Source of the DNA: Rubrobacter sp.
GTDB taxonomy: Bacteria; Actinomycetota; Rubrobacteria; Rubrobacterales; Rubrobacteraceae
DNA length: 5,318 nt
Assembly: GCA_020253895.1 (NCBI GenBank)
Contig: JADDKG010000095.1
Span: forward strand, 1 to 5,318
Direction of reading: 5' to 3'
Of this stretch, positions 1-5,318 are shown in pieces. Made by a program: the position numbers and the translations under genes. How positions within the stretch are numbered: the first letter of the stretch is position 1; each line of letters opens with the position of its first letter. The notes below the pieces were generated by a model. That model saw only the letters and a list, made by a program, of their open reading frames with translations. It was not told the DNA's origin and made no database searches.

Positions 1-873
1 CGCGGGCTTCACGAGGGAGGCCACCTCCTCGTAGAGCCGGGCGGCGCGGGCGGGGGAGGGGCGGGGCACCCCGGCGAAGACCTCTCCCTCCGGGGCGGCG
101 CAGAGGACCAGGCAGTCGGGGCAGGAGCCGTGCAGCAGCGACAGGGTCACCCCAGAGTAGGCTGGGTGCCCCAGGGCACCCTGTCCCTCCACCAGGATCA
201 GGTCCGGCGAGGAGCGGGCGGCCTCCAGGACGAGCTGCTCTGCGGCCCCGGCGGCGAAGTCGGCGACCACGGCGTCCACGCAGACGCCCCAGCCCGCTAT
301 CACCACCCCGGTCTGGCCGGTGGCGGCGAACTCCGTCCGCAGGCCCGCGCTCCGGGCGGCGCGCTCGAGCTCCAGGGTGGCGGTCATCTTGCCGATGGCC
401 GAGTCGGTCCCCACCGTGAGGACCACCTTCGGCTCCACCCCGAAACCCTTCCCGGAGAACAGCGGTATCCCCTCCGGCGGCTCCCGGACGTCCCAGACCG
501 GGCGGCCCGGGAAGCGCGGGGCCAGCCGCTCGTGCAGCCCGCTGACGATCTCCAGCCCGGCGTCCGAGGCGTGGCGGAGGGCCCGCATCCACTCCTCCGG
601 CAGCCGCCCGCCCGCCGGGGCGAGGCCGACCAGGATCGAGGTCGGGTCGAGGGCCAGCGCCTCCTCCACCGAGCCCACGATCGGGGCGTCCCGCTCCAGG
701 TGTGGCATGACCTCCAGCACCCGGCGTCCGGCGAGGGTGGAGTCTATGACGCAGACCACCTCGTCGCGTCCGTAGCGGATCAGGCCGTGGGCCGTCTTGG
801 CGTGGCGGTTGGCGAACCACCCGTCGGCCAGGATGGCGTAGCGCCGGTGCCGGGTCTCGGCGCGCCGGATCAC
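1..873 (-). CDS. DUF1611 family protein, D-glutamate N-acetyltransferase (DgcN)-like, C-terminus cut by window edge
   Basis: An open frame of 291 codons runs from a GTG at 873 to the window edge without a stop, so the C-terminus (perhaps 40-60 residues by family length) is missing. The N-terminal part (about 1-140) looks like a Rossmann-type domain and includes the family-typical stretch AKTAHGLIRY. A P-loop-like motif, GTDSAIGKMT, lies at residues 155-164 and resembles the GTDTxxGKT loop of dethiobiotin synthetase. Further family-typical stretches are ATGQTGVVIAGWG, then VEGQGALGHPAYSGVTLSLL near 234-250. These identify DUF1611. Members of this family named DgcN have been described as D-glutamate N-acetyltransferases acting with the racemase DgcA. 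The start is set by the GTGA overlap with the upstream epimerase stop and a GGTGGAG 5 bases before it, so the two are probably translationally coupled. No signal peptide is seen; presumably cytoplasmic. Family assignment is firm; the exact reaction is inferred. Confidence 0.88.
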   Translation of the reverse strand, partial: MIRRAETRHRRYAILADGWFANRHAKTAHGLIRYGRDEVVCVIDSTLAGRRVLEVMPHLERDAPIVGSVEEALALDPTSILVGLAPAGGRLPEEWMRALRHASDAGLEIVSGLHERLAPRFPGRPVWDVREPPEGIPLFSGKGFGVEPKVVLTVGTDSAIGKMTATLELERAARSAGLRTEFAATGQTGVVIAGWGVCVDAVVADFAAGAAEQLVLEAARSSPDLILVEGQGALGHPAYSGVTLSLLHGSCPDCLVLCAAPEGEVFAGVPRPSPARAARLYEEVASLVKPA

Positions 874-1886
874 CGGGGCTCCACCCCCAGCCCGCTCTCT
901 GCGGGGAGCCGGATGCGGCCCCGCTCAAGGCGGGGCCCCCGGAAGGGGTCGTCTGCCAGCAGCGCGGCCCCGTCCAGGTCCACCAGGTCGAAGAGCCCCG
1001 AGATGTGGGCCGCCGCCGCGATGCCGAGGGAGGTCTCCACCATGCACCCGAGCATCGCCAGCATCCCGTGGGCCCGGGCGGTGTACAGCATCTGCAGCGC
1101 CCGCCGGATGCCGCCGCACTTGGCCAGCTTCACGTTCACCCCGCTCACGCAGCCCGCCAGCGCCGGCACGTCGGAGGCCACGAGCGCGCTCTCGTCGGCG
1201 ATCACCGGCACCGGCCCGGCGGCCTCCTTTACCCGGCGCAGCGCCCCGGGCCCGGCGGAGGCCGGGACGGGCTGCTCTATCATGCTCACCCCCATCTCCC
1301 GTAGCACGGCCGCCGCCTCCGGCGCCTCCTCCGGGGAGAAGGCCTCGTTGGCGTCGACCCACAGCCTCGCCCCCGAGACCTCCGCGACCGCCCGGACGGT
1401 CTCCAGGTCCTCCGTCCCGCCCACCTTTATCTTCAGGATGGGCCAGCCCCGCAGGCGCCCGGCCTCCGCCACGGTGGTCTCCGGGGCGGCTATGGGAAGG
1501 GTGTAGGCGCTCTCCGGCTCCGGGCGCCCGACCCCCAGCAGCCGGTACACCGGAACCCCGAGCCGCCTGGCGGCCAGGTCGTGCAGGGCGCCGTCCAGCG
1601 CCGCCAGCCCCGAGGGGGGCAGGTGCCCGTTCAGCGCGAGGGCCCCCTCCATGTCCCAGGGGTCGGGGATCTCTACCCCCTCCAGCGCCGCCGCCACCGA
1701 GGCCGCGTCCTGCCCGTAGTAGCGGGTGGGGGCCGCCTCCCCCATGCCCAAGAAGCCGCCGGCCCGCACCTCCAGCACCACCCGCTCGAAGGTGTCGGCC
1801 GCGCTGCGGGCGATGGCGAAGGTGCGCCGCGTGCGCACCCTCACCACCCGCACCTTCGTCCGCGGACGCTCCTCTCCTCCGGCCAT
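870..1886 (-). CDS. Dipeptide epimerase (L-Ala-D/L-Glu epimerase) or N-acetyl-Glu racemase, enolase superfamily
   Basis: A 338-residue enolase-superfamily enzyme of the muconate-lactonizing subgroup; the usual length of such epimerases is about 320-370. The N-terminal capping domain (about 10-120) is followed by a TIM barrel. Visible active-site elements are LKIKVG (K152, K154; the second lysine is the expected base), VDANEAF (metal ligand D178), EQP (metal ligand E204), ADES (metal ligand D231), NVKLAKCGG (K253, the expected opposite-face base), CMVETS at 281-286 and DLDG at 303-306. This chemistry removes and re-adds an alpha proton, epimerizing a Glu-type substrate. In characterized L-Ala-D/L-Glu epimerases the DxD motif (D303, D305) contacts the dipeptide ammonium group, which favours a dipeptide. 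The adjacent DUF1611 gene instead favours a DgcA role on N-acetyl-D-Glu. A longer upstream ATG at 2072 is rejected because it would run through the divergent regulator gene and the promoters. The ATG at 1886 gives a normal N-terminus but has no clear Shine-Dalgarno, consistent with a leaderless mRNA. Confidence 0.9.
   Translation of the reverse strand: MAGGEERPRTKVRVVRVRTRRTFAIARSAADTFERVVLEVRAGGFLGMGEAAPTRYYGQDAASVAAALEGVEIPDPWDMEGALALNGHLPPSGLAALDGALHDLAARRLGVPVYRLLGVGRPEPESAYTLPIAAPETTVAEAGRLRGWPILKIKVGGTEDLETVRAVAEVSGARLWVDANEAFSPEEAPEAAAVLREMGVSMIEQPVPASAGPGALRRVKEAAGPVPVIADESALVASDVPALAGCVSGVNVKLAKCGGIRRALQMLYTARAHGMLAMLGCMVETSLGIAAAAHISGLFDLVDLDGAALLADDPFRGPRLERGRIRLPAESGLGVEPR
879..885 (-). 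promoter_or_regulatory. Ribosome binding site for the DUF1611 gene
   Basis: GGTGGAG on the minus strand lies inside the last codons of the epimerase gene, 5 bases before the GTG at 873. It supports this GTG start and the 4-base GTGA stop-start overlap. Confidence 0.55.
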
Positions 1887-1893
1887 CCGCAAG

Positions 1894-1924
1894 ATTGTAG
1901 CCGAGACGGGAGCCCCCCTTCCAA
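1894..1924 (-). promoter_or_regulatory. Putative promoter of the epimerase-DUF1611 operon, probably leaderless
   Basis: On the minus strand TACAAT (1899-1894) matches a -10 element in 5 of 6 positions and fits the TANNNT form common in actinobacteria. A weaker -35 candidate, TTGGAA (1924-1919), sits 19 bases upstream. Only 7 bases separate the -10 from the ATG at 1886, so transcription would start at or next to the start codon. No Shine-Dalgarno is seen before the ATG, which agrees with a leaderless transcript. Inferred from sequence only. Confidence 0.5.
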
Positions 1925-1934
1925 CGCCGGCCGC

Positions 1935-1952
1935 CGTTAAAAGTACGTTAAA
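1935..1952. repeat. Direct repeat with 11-bp period, PhoB/PhoP-type operator candidate
   Basis: The heptamer CGTTAAA occurs at 1935-1941 and again at 1946-1952, separated by 4 bases (AGTA), giving an 11-bp repeat. This 7-4-7 direct-repeat layout is typical of sites for OmpR/PhoB-family response regulators, and such a regulator is encoded immediately downstream. The repeat is AT-rich against a very GC-rich background and lies between the two divergent promoters. A third unit in register (from 1957) is at best highly degenerate. Which protein binds here is inference. Confidence 0.45.
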
Positions 1953-1955
1953 CAC

Positions 1956-1984
1956 ATGAAGCCTCCAAATGCACGGTTTATACT
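1956..1984 (+). promoter_or_regulatory. Putative promoter of the response regulator-kinase operon
   Basis: TATACT at 1979-1984 matches the -10 consensus in 5 of 6 positions. At a 17-base spacing the -35 position (1956-1961, ATGAAG) is a poor match (3 of 6), as seen in activator-dependent promoters. Transcription would begin near 1991, leaving a leader of about 29 bases that carries the ribosome binding site at 2005-2010. The direct repeat lies just upstream. Confidence 0.45.
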
Positions 1985-2004
1985 TGCGCTCGACCGGGCG
2001 AAGC

Positions 2005-2010
2005 AGGAGG
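2005..2010 (+). promoter_or_regulatory. Strong ribosome binding site that fixes a TTG start
   Basis: A perfect AGGAGG lies 9 bases before the TTG at 2020. It decides the response regulator start against the in-frame ATG at 1969, which has no ribosome binding site and lies upstream of the predicted transcription start. Confidence 0.75.
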
Positions 2011-2019
2011 GCAGGACAC

Positions 2020-2745
2020 TTGGCGGCGACCCAGGCGGAGATCCTGATAGTCGAGGACGACGAGGTCATCATGGGGACCCTGGCCTACAACCTTACGCGC
2101 CAGGGCTTCGAGGTCAGCCGGGCCACCACCGCGGCCGAGGGCCTGCGGATGGCCCGCAAACTGCGTCCCGACCTCATCCTGCTGGACATCATGCTGCCCG
2201 GCGAGTCCGGCATAAGGGTGTGCCAGCGGATAAGGGAAGAGGATGAGGACGTGGTGATCATCATGATCACCGCCAAGGACGCCGAGGAGGACAAGGTGCG
2301 CGGCTTCGAGGCCGGGGCCGACGACTACGTCACCAAGCCCTTCGGGATGAAGGAGCTGGTGGCCAGGATCCACGCGCACCTCAAGCGCAGCGAGGCGGGC
2401 CACCGGGGGAGGATCCTGGAGGCCGGGGACCTCTCGCTGGACACGAAGAACTTCGTGGCGAAGGTCGGCGGCGAGCCGCTCAGCCTCCGCCTCAAGGAGT
2501 TCGAGCTTCTGGCGGCCCTGGCCTCGGATCCCGGGGAGCTCAAGAGCCGCGAGGAGCTGGCCAAGGAGGTCTGGGGGCACGCGGGGGTGGGCTCCTCGCG
2601 CACCATAGACGTGCACATCCGGCGGATCCGGGCCGCCCTCGAGAAGAAGAGCGCCTACGACTACATCCACACCGCCCGGGGGCTCGGCTACCGGTTCGAA
2701 CCCGTCCTGAGGGAGGAGAAGGTGGCGGCGCGGCCGCCGGAGTAG
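2020..2745 (+). CDS. OmpR/PhoB-family two-component response regulator
   Basis: With the TTG start the protein has 241 residues, normal for this family. The receiver domain (about 6-120) shows the acidic pair D13/D14, the phosphoacceptor D56 within LLDIMLPG, the switch residues T84 (in ITAKD) and Y103, and K106 in the KPF motif. All are intact, so it should be phosphorylatable. The C-terminal winged-helix DNA-binding domain (about 135-232) contains LRLKEFELLAAL, SREELAKEVWG, the recognition-helix region RTIDVHIRRIRAALE and the closing wing RGLGYRFE. It is a cytoplasmic transcription factor that normally binds tandem 11-bp direct repeats; one lies 68 bases before its start codon. The cognate kinase gene begins 2 bases after its stop, so the two form an operon. 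The resemblance is to PhoP/PhoB and WalR-type regulators, but no phosphate genes are present to settle the stimulus, so no symbol is given. The first 17 codons of the longer ATG version (1969) lack family similarity and are rejected. Confidence 0.93.
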   Translation: MAATQAEILIVEDDEVIMGTLAYNLTRQGFEVSRATTAAEGLRMARKLRPDLILLDIMLPGESGIRVCQRIREEDEDVVIIMITAKDAEEDKVRGFEAGADDYVTKPFGMKELVARIHAHLKRSEAGHRGRILEAGDLSLDTKNFVAKVGGEPLSLRLKEFELLAALASDPGELKSREELAKEVWGHAGVGSSRTIDVHIRRIRAALEKKSAYDYIHTARGLGYRFEPVLREEKVAARPPE

Positions 2746-2747
2746 CG

Positions 2748-3515
2748 ATGGCCCTCGAGAGAGGCTCCCGCCGCCAGGGCTATGTGGACTCGGGCGAGCT
2801 GGAGCGGGTAAACAAGATCCGGCGGGACTTCGTGGCCAACGTCTCCCACGAGCTCAAGACCCCCGCCACCAGCCTGAAGCTCCTCGCCGAGAGCCTGGAG
2901 CAGGCCATAGAGGAGGACCCGGAGCAGGCCCGCAAGTTCGCCGCCCAGCTCCGCAGGGAGACCGAGCGGCTGGCCCGGCTCATCACCGACCTCCTGGACC
3001 TCGCCCGGCTGGAGAGCGAGGAGCGCAGCGAGTACCCGGAGACCGTGGACCTGCGCGGGGTCGTGATGTCCGTGCTCGCCCGGATGCGGCGGGTGGCCCG
3101 CGAGAAGGGCATAGAGCTGCGCTGGAAGCGGTTCGGCCGCGCCTCGGCGTACACCGTCCGGGGCGACGAGACGCAGCTCGCCTCCATGCTGACCAACCTC
3201 GTAGACAACGCGGTGAAGTACACCCCGCCGGGAGGCCGGGTGGAGGTAACCGGGGGATGCGAGAACGGGGAGGTTTTCATCCGGGTCTCGGACACCGGAA
3301 TCGGCATCCCGCCGGAGAAGCTGCCGCGCATCTTCGAGCGCTTCTACCGGGTGGACAAGGCCCGCTCCAAGGCGACCGGGGGCACGGGCCTCGGGCTCTC
3401 CATCGTAAAGCACGTGGCGGAGAACCACGGGGGCCGGGTCACCGTGGAGAGCACCCCGGGGGAGGGTTCGACCTTCACCGTCTATCTTCCCCGCGCCCCC
3501 GAGCGGGGAGGGTAG
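2748..3515 (+). CDS. Soluble histidine kinase lacking sensor and membrane segments
   Basis: A 255-residue kinase core, partner of the preceding response regulator. The HisKA dimerization and phosphotransfer domain (about 20-90) carries the H-box DFVANVSHELKTP with phosphorylated H34. The HATPase_c domain (about 137-250) has the N-box TNLVDNAVKYTP (N150, N154), the G1 box SDTGIGIPPE (181-190), the F-box FERFY (196-200) and the G2 box GTGLGLSIVKH (212-222). Everything needed for autophosphorylation and transfer is present. The H-box is close to the PhoR type, but PhoR-like kinases normally have membrane helices and a PAS domain before it. Here only about 27 residues precede DFVANVSHELKTP, and none are hydrophobic enough to span a membrane. 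The start is an ATG 2 bases after the regulator stop, with a modest GGAG (2739-2742), suggesting translational coupling. No longer in-frame start is plausible because the regulator occupies the upstream DNA. Its 3' end overlaps the opposing c-di-GMP gene by 41 bases. The input signal is unknown; a protein partner probably supplies it. Confidence 0.92.
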   Translation: MALERGSRRQGYVDSGELERVNKIRRDFVANVSHELKTPATSLKLLAESLEQAIEEDPEQARKFAAQLRRETERLARLITDLLDLARLESEERSEYPETVDLRGVVMSVLARMRRVAREKGIELRWKRFGRASAYTVRGDETQLASMLTNLVDNAVKYTPPGGRVEVTGGCENGEVFIRVSDTGIGIPPEKLPRIFERFYRVDKARSKATGGTGLGLSIVKHVAENHGGRVTVESTPGEGSTFTVYLPRAPERGG

Positions 3516-5318
3516 CCCCGACGCCGAGCCGGGCCCCGCTGCGGACCAGTTCCCCGGCCGCGCCCTCTGGCATCGGGGAGGCGAAGTAGTAGCCCTGCCC
3601 CAGCTCGCAGCCCAGCTCCAGCAGCCGCTCCAGCTGGCCGGGCGTCTCCACCCCCTCGGCCACGGGCTCGAAGCCCAGCTCGCGGGAGAGGGCGATCACG
3701 CCGCCGACGAGCACCCCGCTGTCGGCCTCCCCGCCGAGCCCCTCGACGAAGGAGCGGTCTATCTTCAGGAAGGAGACCGGAAGGCGCCTGAGGTAGGAGA
3801 GCGAGGAGTAGCCGGTGCCGAAGTCGTCCAGGGCCAGCCGCACCCCGCGCTCCCTGAGCCGTCGCAGCGCTTCGGCCGCCTCCCCCGGCTCGTCCATCGC
3901 CGCGCTCTCCGTCACCTCCAGCACCAGACCGCCGGGGTCCAGGCCGGCCTCTCGCAGGATGCGCTCCACCTCCCCCACGAACGCCGGGGACCTGAGCTGG
4001 CGGGCCGAGATGTTCACGCTCACCACCAGCGAGGGGTCGTGCCTCCTCCAGGCCGCCGCCTGGGAGCAGGCCACCTCCAGCACCAGCCGCCCGATCCCCA
4101 CGATCATCCCGGTCTCCTCCGCCACGGGGATAAAGCGGTCGGGGAGGATGACCCCGCGGTCCGGGTGCTCCCAGCGCAGCAGGGCCTCGAACCCCACCAC
4201 CCGGCCATCCCCGAGCCGGACCACCGGCTGGTAGTACAGGCGGAGCTCGTCCCGCTCCAGCGCCCGCCGCAGGTCGTTCTCCAGCCGCAGCCGGTCGTGG
4301 GCGGTGCGGCTCATCCCGAAGTCGAAGACCCGGTAGCGGTCCTTTCCCTCCCGCTTGGCCTCGTACATCGCGAGGTCCGCGCCGCGCATCAGCTCCTCCA
4401 CGCTCCCGGAGCCAGCGGCGCTCACCGAGATCCCCACGCTCGCGCTAACGAACAGCTCCCGGCCCACCACGCGGAAGGGCTCGCGCAGCACCTCCGCCAC
4501 CCGCTCGGCGACTCGCGACGCCTCGTCGCGGTCCGGGATGTCCTCCAGGAGCACGGTGAACTCGTCGCCCCCGAGCCGGGCCACCGTGTCCCCCGGCCGC
4601 GTAGCCCCACTCAGGCGGCGGGCCACGGCGACGAGCAGCCGGTCCCCGGCCTCGTGCCCCAGAGAGTCGTTTACGAACTTGAAGTTGTCCAGGTCTATGA
4701 ACAGAACCGCTAGCACATCCCCGCTGCGGCCCGCGCGCGCCAGGGCGTGTTCCAGCCGGTCCATAAACAGCGCCCGGTTGGGCAGTCCGGTGAGCGGATC
4801 GTGGAAGGCCAGGTGCACGAGCCGGGCCTCCAGGTTCTTCTGCCCGGTAATATCCATCATGAGCCCCTGGCGCCAACGGGGGTTCCCCTCTTCGTCCCGC
4901 AGCACGACCGAGCTGTCGCGCACCCACACCACCCGCCCATCCCGGGCGATGAGGCGGTACTCTAGCTCCAGCGGCTCGCCCCGGGCGTTGGCCCGGGCGT
5001 GGGCGGCGAGGACGCTCTCCCGGTCGGCCGGGTGCAGCGTCTTGGGGAACATCTCCGGGTCGGAGGCCCACTCCTTGGGCGAATAGCCGAAGATCTCCTC
5101 CGTCTGCGGGCTGGCGTAGACGTTGGAGCTCACCTCGTCCAGCCGGTCCACGTACACCACGGCGGGAAGCTGCTCCACGAGCCGGCGGTACTGCTCCTGG
5201 GTCTCTTTGAGCTCCCGCTCGACCCTCTTGCGCTCGGTGACGTCGCGCATGGCGGTTATCCGCACCCGGCGCCCGCGGTAGGTGGCCTGGCGGCCCCGGA
5301 TCTCCAGGTAGACCCGGC
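3475..5318 (-). CDS. PAS-PAS-GGDEF-EAL cyclic-di-GMP signalling protein, N-terminus beyond window edge
   Basis: 613 residues plus the stop are visible. The frame stays open through 5316, and the first visible residues (RVYLEIRGRQATYRGRR, then VRITAMRDVTERKR) are clearly the end of a PAS domain. A GTG at 5265 would cut that domain, so the true start is outside. Visible numbering: PAS 1 tail 1-31; second PAS/PAC about 42-160, ending WRQGLMMDITGQKN; GGDEF domain about 163-333 with HDPLTGLPNR, the inhibitory-site RxxD (RPGD, 240-243) five residues before GGDEF (249-253), and VSASVGIS; EAL domain about 355-592 with EALLRW (377-382), NISARQL, LEVTES, DDFGTGYSSL (497-506), LKIDRSF (K518), AEGVET and GQGYYF. 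GGDEF domains make c-di-GMP from two GTP, and EAL domains hydrolyse it to pGpG. Both motif sets look intact, so the protein may be bifunctional, with activity set by the PAS sensors. No membrane segment is visible in this part. The C-terminal tail is short, basic and glycine-rich. It converges on and overlaps the kinase gene. Confidence 0.93.
   Translation of the reverse strand, partial: RVYLEIRGRQATYRGRRVRITAMRDVTERKRVERELKETQEQYRRLVEQLPAVVYVDRLDEVSSNVYASPQTEEIFGYSPKEWASDPEMFPKTLHPADRESVLAAHARANARGEPLELEYRLIARDGRVVWVRDSSVVLRDEEGNPRWRQGLMMDITGQKNLEARLVHLAFHDPLTGLPNRALFMDRLEHALARAGRSGDVLAVLFIDLDNFKFVNDSLGHEAGDRLLVAVARRLSGATRPGDTVARLGGDEFTVLLEDIPDRDEASRVAERVAEVLREPFRVVGRELFVSASVGISVSAAGSGSVEELMRGADLAMYEAKREGKDRYRVFDFGMSRTAHDRLRLENDLRRALERDELRLYYQPVVRLGDGRVVGFEALLRWEHPDRGVILPDRFIPVAEETGMIVGIGRLVLEVACSQAAAWRRHDPSLVVSVNISARQLRSPAFVGEVERILREAGLDPGGLVLEVTESAAMDEPGEAAEALRRLRERGVRLALDDFGTGYSSLSYLRRLPVSFLKIDRSFVEGLGGEADSGVLVGGVIALSRELGFEPVAEGVETPGQLERLLELGCELGQGYYFASPMPEGAAGELVRSGARLGVGATLPARGRGEDRR
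3489..3508. other. GC-rich inverted repeat in the convergent overlap, possible weak terminator
   Basis: CCCCGC (3489-3494) and GCGGGG (3503-3508) pair around an 8-base loop, extended by a T-A pair outside. It lies within the coding overlap of the two convergent genes. Neither strand has a following T-run, so it does not look like a classical intrinsic terminator, and such stems arise often by chance at this GC content. Confidence 0.2.

Noticed and set aside
130..1506. Long plus-strand open frame (458 codons) across the epimerase and DUF1611 genes
   Set aside because: It is antisense to two clearly recognisable genes. Its translation is low-complexity and rich in Gly, Arg, Pro and Ser, matches no family I recognise, and is a typical high-GC shadow frame.
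1887..2072. N-terminal extension of the epimerase back to an ATG at 2072
   Set aside because: The 62 extra residues would run across both promoters, the direct repeat and the start of the divergent regulator gene. They do not resemble an enolase-superfamily N-terminus or a convincing signal peptide.
1978..2670. Minus-strand frame of 230 codons opposite the response regulator
   Set aside because: A shadow of an intact regulator gene: no domain, no ribosome binding site, and biased composition typical of complementary-strand frames in GC-rich DNA.
2688..3428. Minus-strand frame of 246 codons opposite the histidine kinase
   Set aside because: Fully antisense to a gene with all kinase motifs; the translation shows no recognisable motifs.
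3502..3540. Longer inverted repeat AGCGGGG / CCCCGCT past the kinase stop
   Set aside because: The arms are 25 bases apart, compete with the tighter stem at 3489-3508, have no T-run, and fall in coding sequence of the opposing gene, so chance pairing at this GC content is the simplest explanation.
4039..5086. Plus-strand frames of 224 and 243 codons opposite the GGDEF-EAL gene
   Set aside because: Compositionally biased shadows of conserved PAS, GGDEF and EAL coding sequence, with no family similarity seen.
1..5318. Mobile elements, CRISPR arrays, tRNA or rRNA genes, or a novel defence-like system
   Set aside because: Reading both strands showed no transposase, terminal repeats, regularly spaced repeats or RNA-gene signatures. 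All the sequence is accounted for by four genes of known families plus one 133-base control region.

Overview
This is a GC-rich window of dense, mostly abutting or overlapping genes. It uses GTG and TTG starts and is rich in C/G-ending codons, yet it uses ATA (Ile) and AGG (Arg) noticeably often. These features suggest a high-GC actinobacterium, possibly Rubrobacter-like. That assignment is an impression from composition and gene content; there is no rRNA or marker gene here to prove it.

Left part, minus strand (1886 to 1, running off the left edge): a two-gene operon. The first gene is an enolase-superfamily epimerase of the L-Ala-D/L-Glu epimerase / N-acetyl-Glu racemase (DgcA) type. The second is a DUF1611 protein (DgcN type), which begins on a GTGA overlap with the epimerase stop and is cut at its C-terminus by the window edge. 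The pair points to salvage or catabolism of D-glutamate or of peptidoglycan-derived D-Glu peptides.

Middle (1887 to 2019): a 133-base divergent control region. It holds a minus-strand TACAAT -10 element only 7 bases from the epimerase ATG (probably a leaderless transcript), a plus-strand TATACT -10 element, and between them an 11-bp-period direct repeat of CGTTAAA, the architecture bound by PhoB/PhoP (OmpR-family) regulators.

Centre, plus strand (2020 to 3515): an OmpR/PhoB-family response regulator starting at a TTG behind a strong AGGAGG, followed 2 bases later by a 255-residue histidine kinase. The kinase has complete HisKA and HATPase_c domains but no membrane segment and no sensor domain.

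Right part, minus strand (5318 to 3475, entering from the right edge): a large PAS-PAS-GGDEF-EAL protein for cyclic-di-GMP turnover. All visible catalytic motifs and the RxxD inhibitory site are intact; its N-terminus lies outside the window. Its 3' end overlaps the kinase gene tail-to-tail by 41 bp.

Taken together, this is a signalling block (two-component pair plus c-di-GMP enzyme) next to a small D-amino-acid metabolism operon. The shared control region raises the possibility, as inference only, that the response regulator controls both itself and the epimerase operon. I saw no mobile elements, CRISPR, tRNA or rRNA, and no clearly novel multi-gene system.
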